Positions 63,672 through 64,000 of a DNA stretch of 64,000 nt are shown in pieces. This DNA comes from RHKX01 sp963820055. GTDB lineage: Bacteria; Actinomycetota; Thermoleophilia; Solirubrobacterales; 70-9. The stretch is taken from assembly GCA_963820055.1 (NCBI GenBank), contig CAWFYJ010000003.1, forward strand, positions 955,764-1,019,763, in the 5' to 3' direction. Under the pieces are notes generated by a model that searched no databases, was not told the DNA's origin, and saw only the letters and a program-made list of their open reading frames with translations. The stretch's first letter is position 1. Every line of letters starts with the position of its first letter. Made by a program: the position numbers and the translations under genes.

Positions 63672-63998
63672 ATGAACGCGAAGGTACGGACGACTCTGAT
63701 CGGCGCTGTTGTCGCGCTGACGGCGACACCAGCGATTGCGCAGGCAACCGGCGAATCGGGCACCGACGCGTCGGCCACCGGCATCAGCGACAGGATCCTG
63801 GTGAAGCTGGACGAGTTCAAACTGACCCCGAGGTTCGCGACGGTGAACGCCGGCAGGGTGCGGATCAAGGCGAAGAACACAGGCGAGGGAGAGCATGAGC
63901 TCGTGCTGGCGAAGACGAAACGCAAGCCGGGGAGACTGCCCACGACGAAGAAGGGAGACGTCGACGAGGGAGCGCTGAACGTGCCCGGTGAGGTCTAG
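63672..63998 (+). CDS. Secreted cupredoxin-like protein, possibly truncated
   Basis: A 108-residue frame from ATG 63672 (GGGGAGAG upstream): signal peptide about 1-26, then ILVKLDEFKLTPRFATVNAG, RVRIKAKNTGEGEHELVLAK, which resembles the N-terminal strands and first copper-ligand His region of blue-copper or cupredoxin-like proteins, then KRKPGRLPTTKKGDVDEGA. The TAG at 63996 comes where a full domain would continue, so either a frame break or a short protein; the window ends two bases later. Confidence 0.55.
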   Translation: MNAKVRTTLIGAVVALTATPAIAQATGESGTDASATGISDRILVKLDEFKLTPRFATVNAGRVRIKAKNTGEGEHELVLAKTKRKPGRLPTTKKGDVDEGALNVPGEV

Positions 63999-64000
63999 GT

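Overview
The window is high-GC, gene-dense bacterial chromosome with short intergenic gaps, many overlapping stop/start codons and frequent GTG/TTG starts. The gene set (furA-katG, Rpf-like protein behind a c-di-AMP riboswitch, ECF41/SigJ unit, SARP-type regulator, an F420/NADP reductase-like protein, SpoIID/LytB-domain protein, many small secreted proteins ending in Lys/Gly-rich domains) points to Actinomycetota, most likely class Thermoleophilia (Solirubrobacterales). That placement is inference from gene content; there is no rRNA, tRNA, CRISPR array, insertion sequence or phage module in the window.

Layout. 1-5 kb: YjbQ and TatA-like genes, a frame-broken FAD oxidoreductase, RibD-C/DHFR-like protein, ferritin-like protein, YihY/BrkB membrane protein. 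4.7-15 kb: cell envelope block with Rpf-like transglycosylase plus ydaO riboswitch, SpoIID/LytB protein, acyltransferase-3/SGNH enzyme, two coupled membrane-anchored proteins (one SGNH), an ArsR/YCII divergent pair, TrmO, archease-like protein, L,D-transpeptidase and a lysophospholipid acyltransferase. 14-31 kb: secreted proteins, a methyltransferase, aldo/keto reductase, tocopherol-cyclase-like protein, histone-H1-like protein, a PQQ-type beta-propeller protein, succinate-semialdehyde dehydrogenase, aldose epimerase, crotonase, thioesterase, LigD-type polymerase domain, MFS exporter and DUF1206 protein. 30.8-38.8 kb: furA-katG, DUF4239, Nudix and HD hydrolases, then a DJ-1/F420-reductase-like operon divergent from a TetR gene across a perfect palindrome.

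39-46.4 kb is the most interesting block: a tightly overlapping operon of a small protein, DabB (proton-channel-like), DabA (zinc carbonic-anhydrase-like), a PII-like protein, PurK, PurE and an InhA/FabI enoyl reductase, divergent from a winged-helix regulator over an AT-rich control region. DabAB is an energised CO2-to-bicarbonate pump in autotrophs; here it is wired to PurK, which consumes bicarbonate. I propose that the operon supplies bicarbonate for anabolic carboxylation under PII-like control.

46.4-64 kb: VOC proteins, an ECF41 sigma factor with its epimerase partner and a recognisable autoregulatory promoter, three secreted alpha/beta hydrolases, a degraded CHAD-domain gene, a large SARP/AAA regulator, a tandem pair of secreted paralogues, another acyltransferase and the start of a cupredoxin-like gene.

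At least seven otherwise intact genes are split by single-base indels (near 1210, 7435, 21351, 37793, 38573, 46046, 59378). Family-conserved sequence continues in the next frame on the far side each time, and several sit in C/G runs, so most are probably sequencing or assembly errors. I list each as one gene spanning the break.
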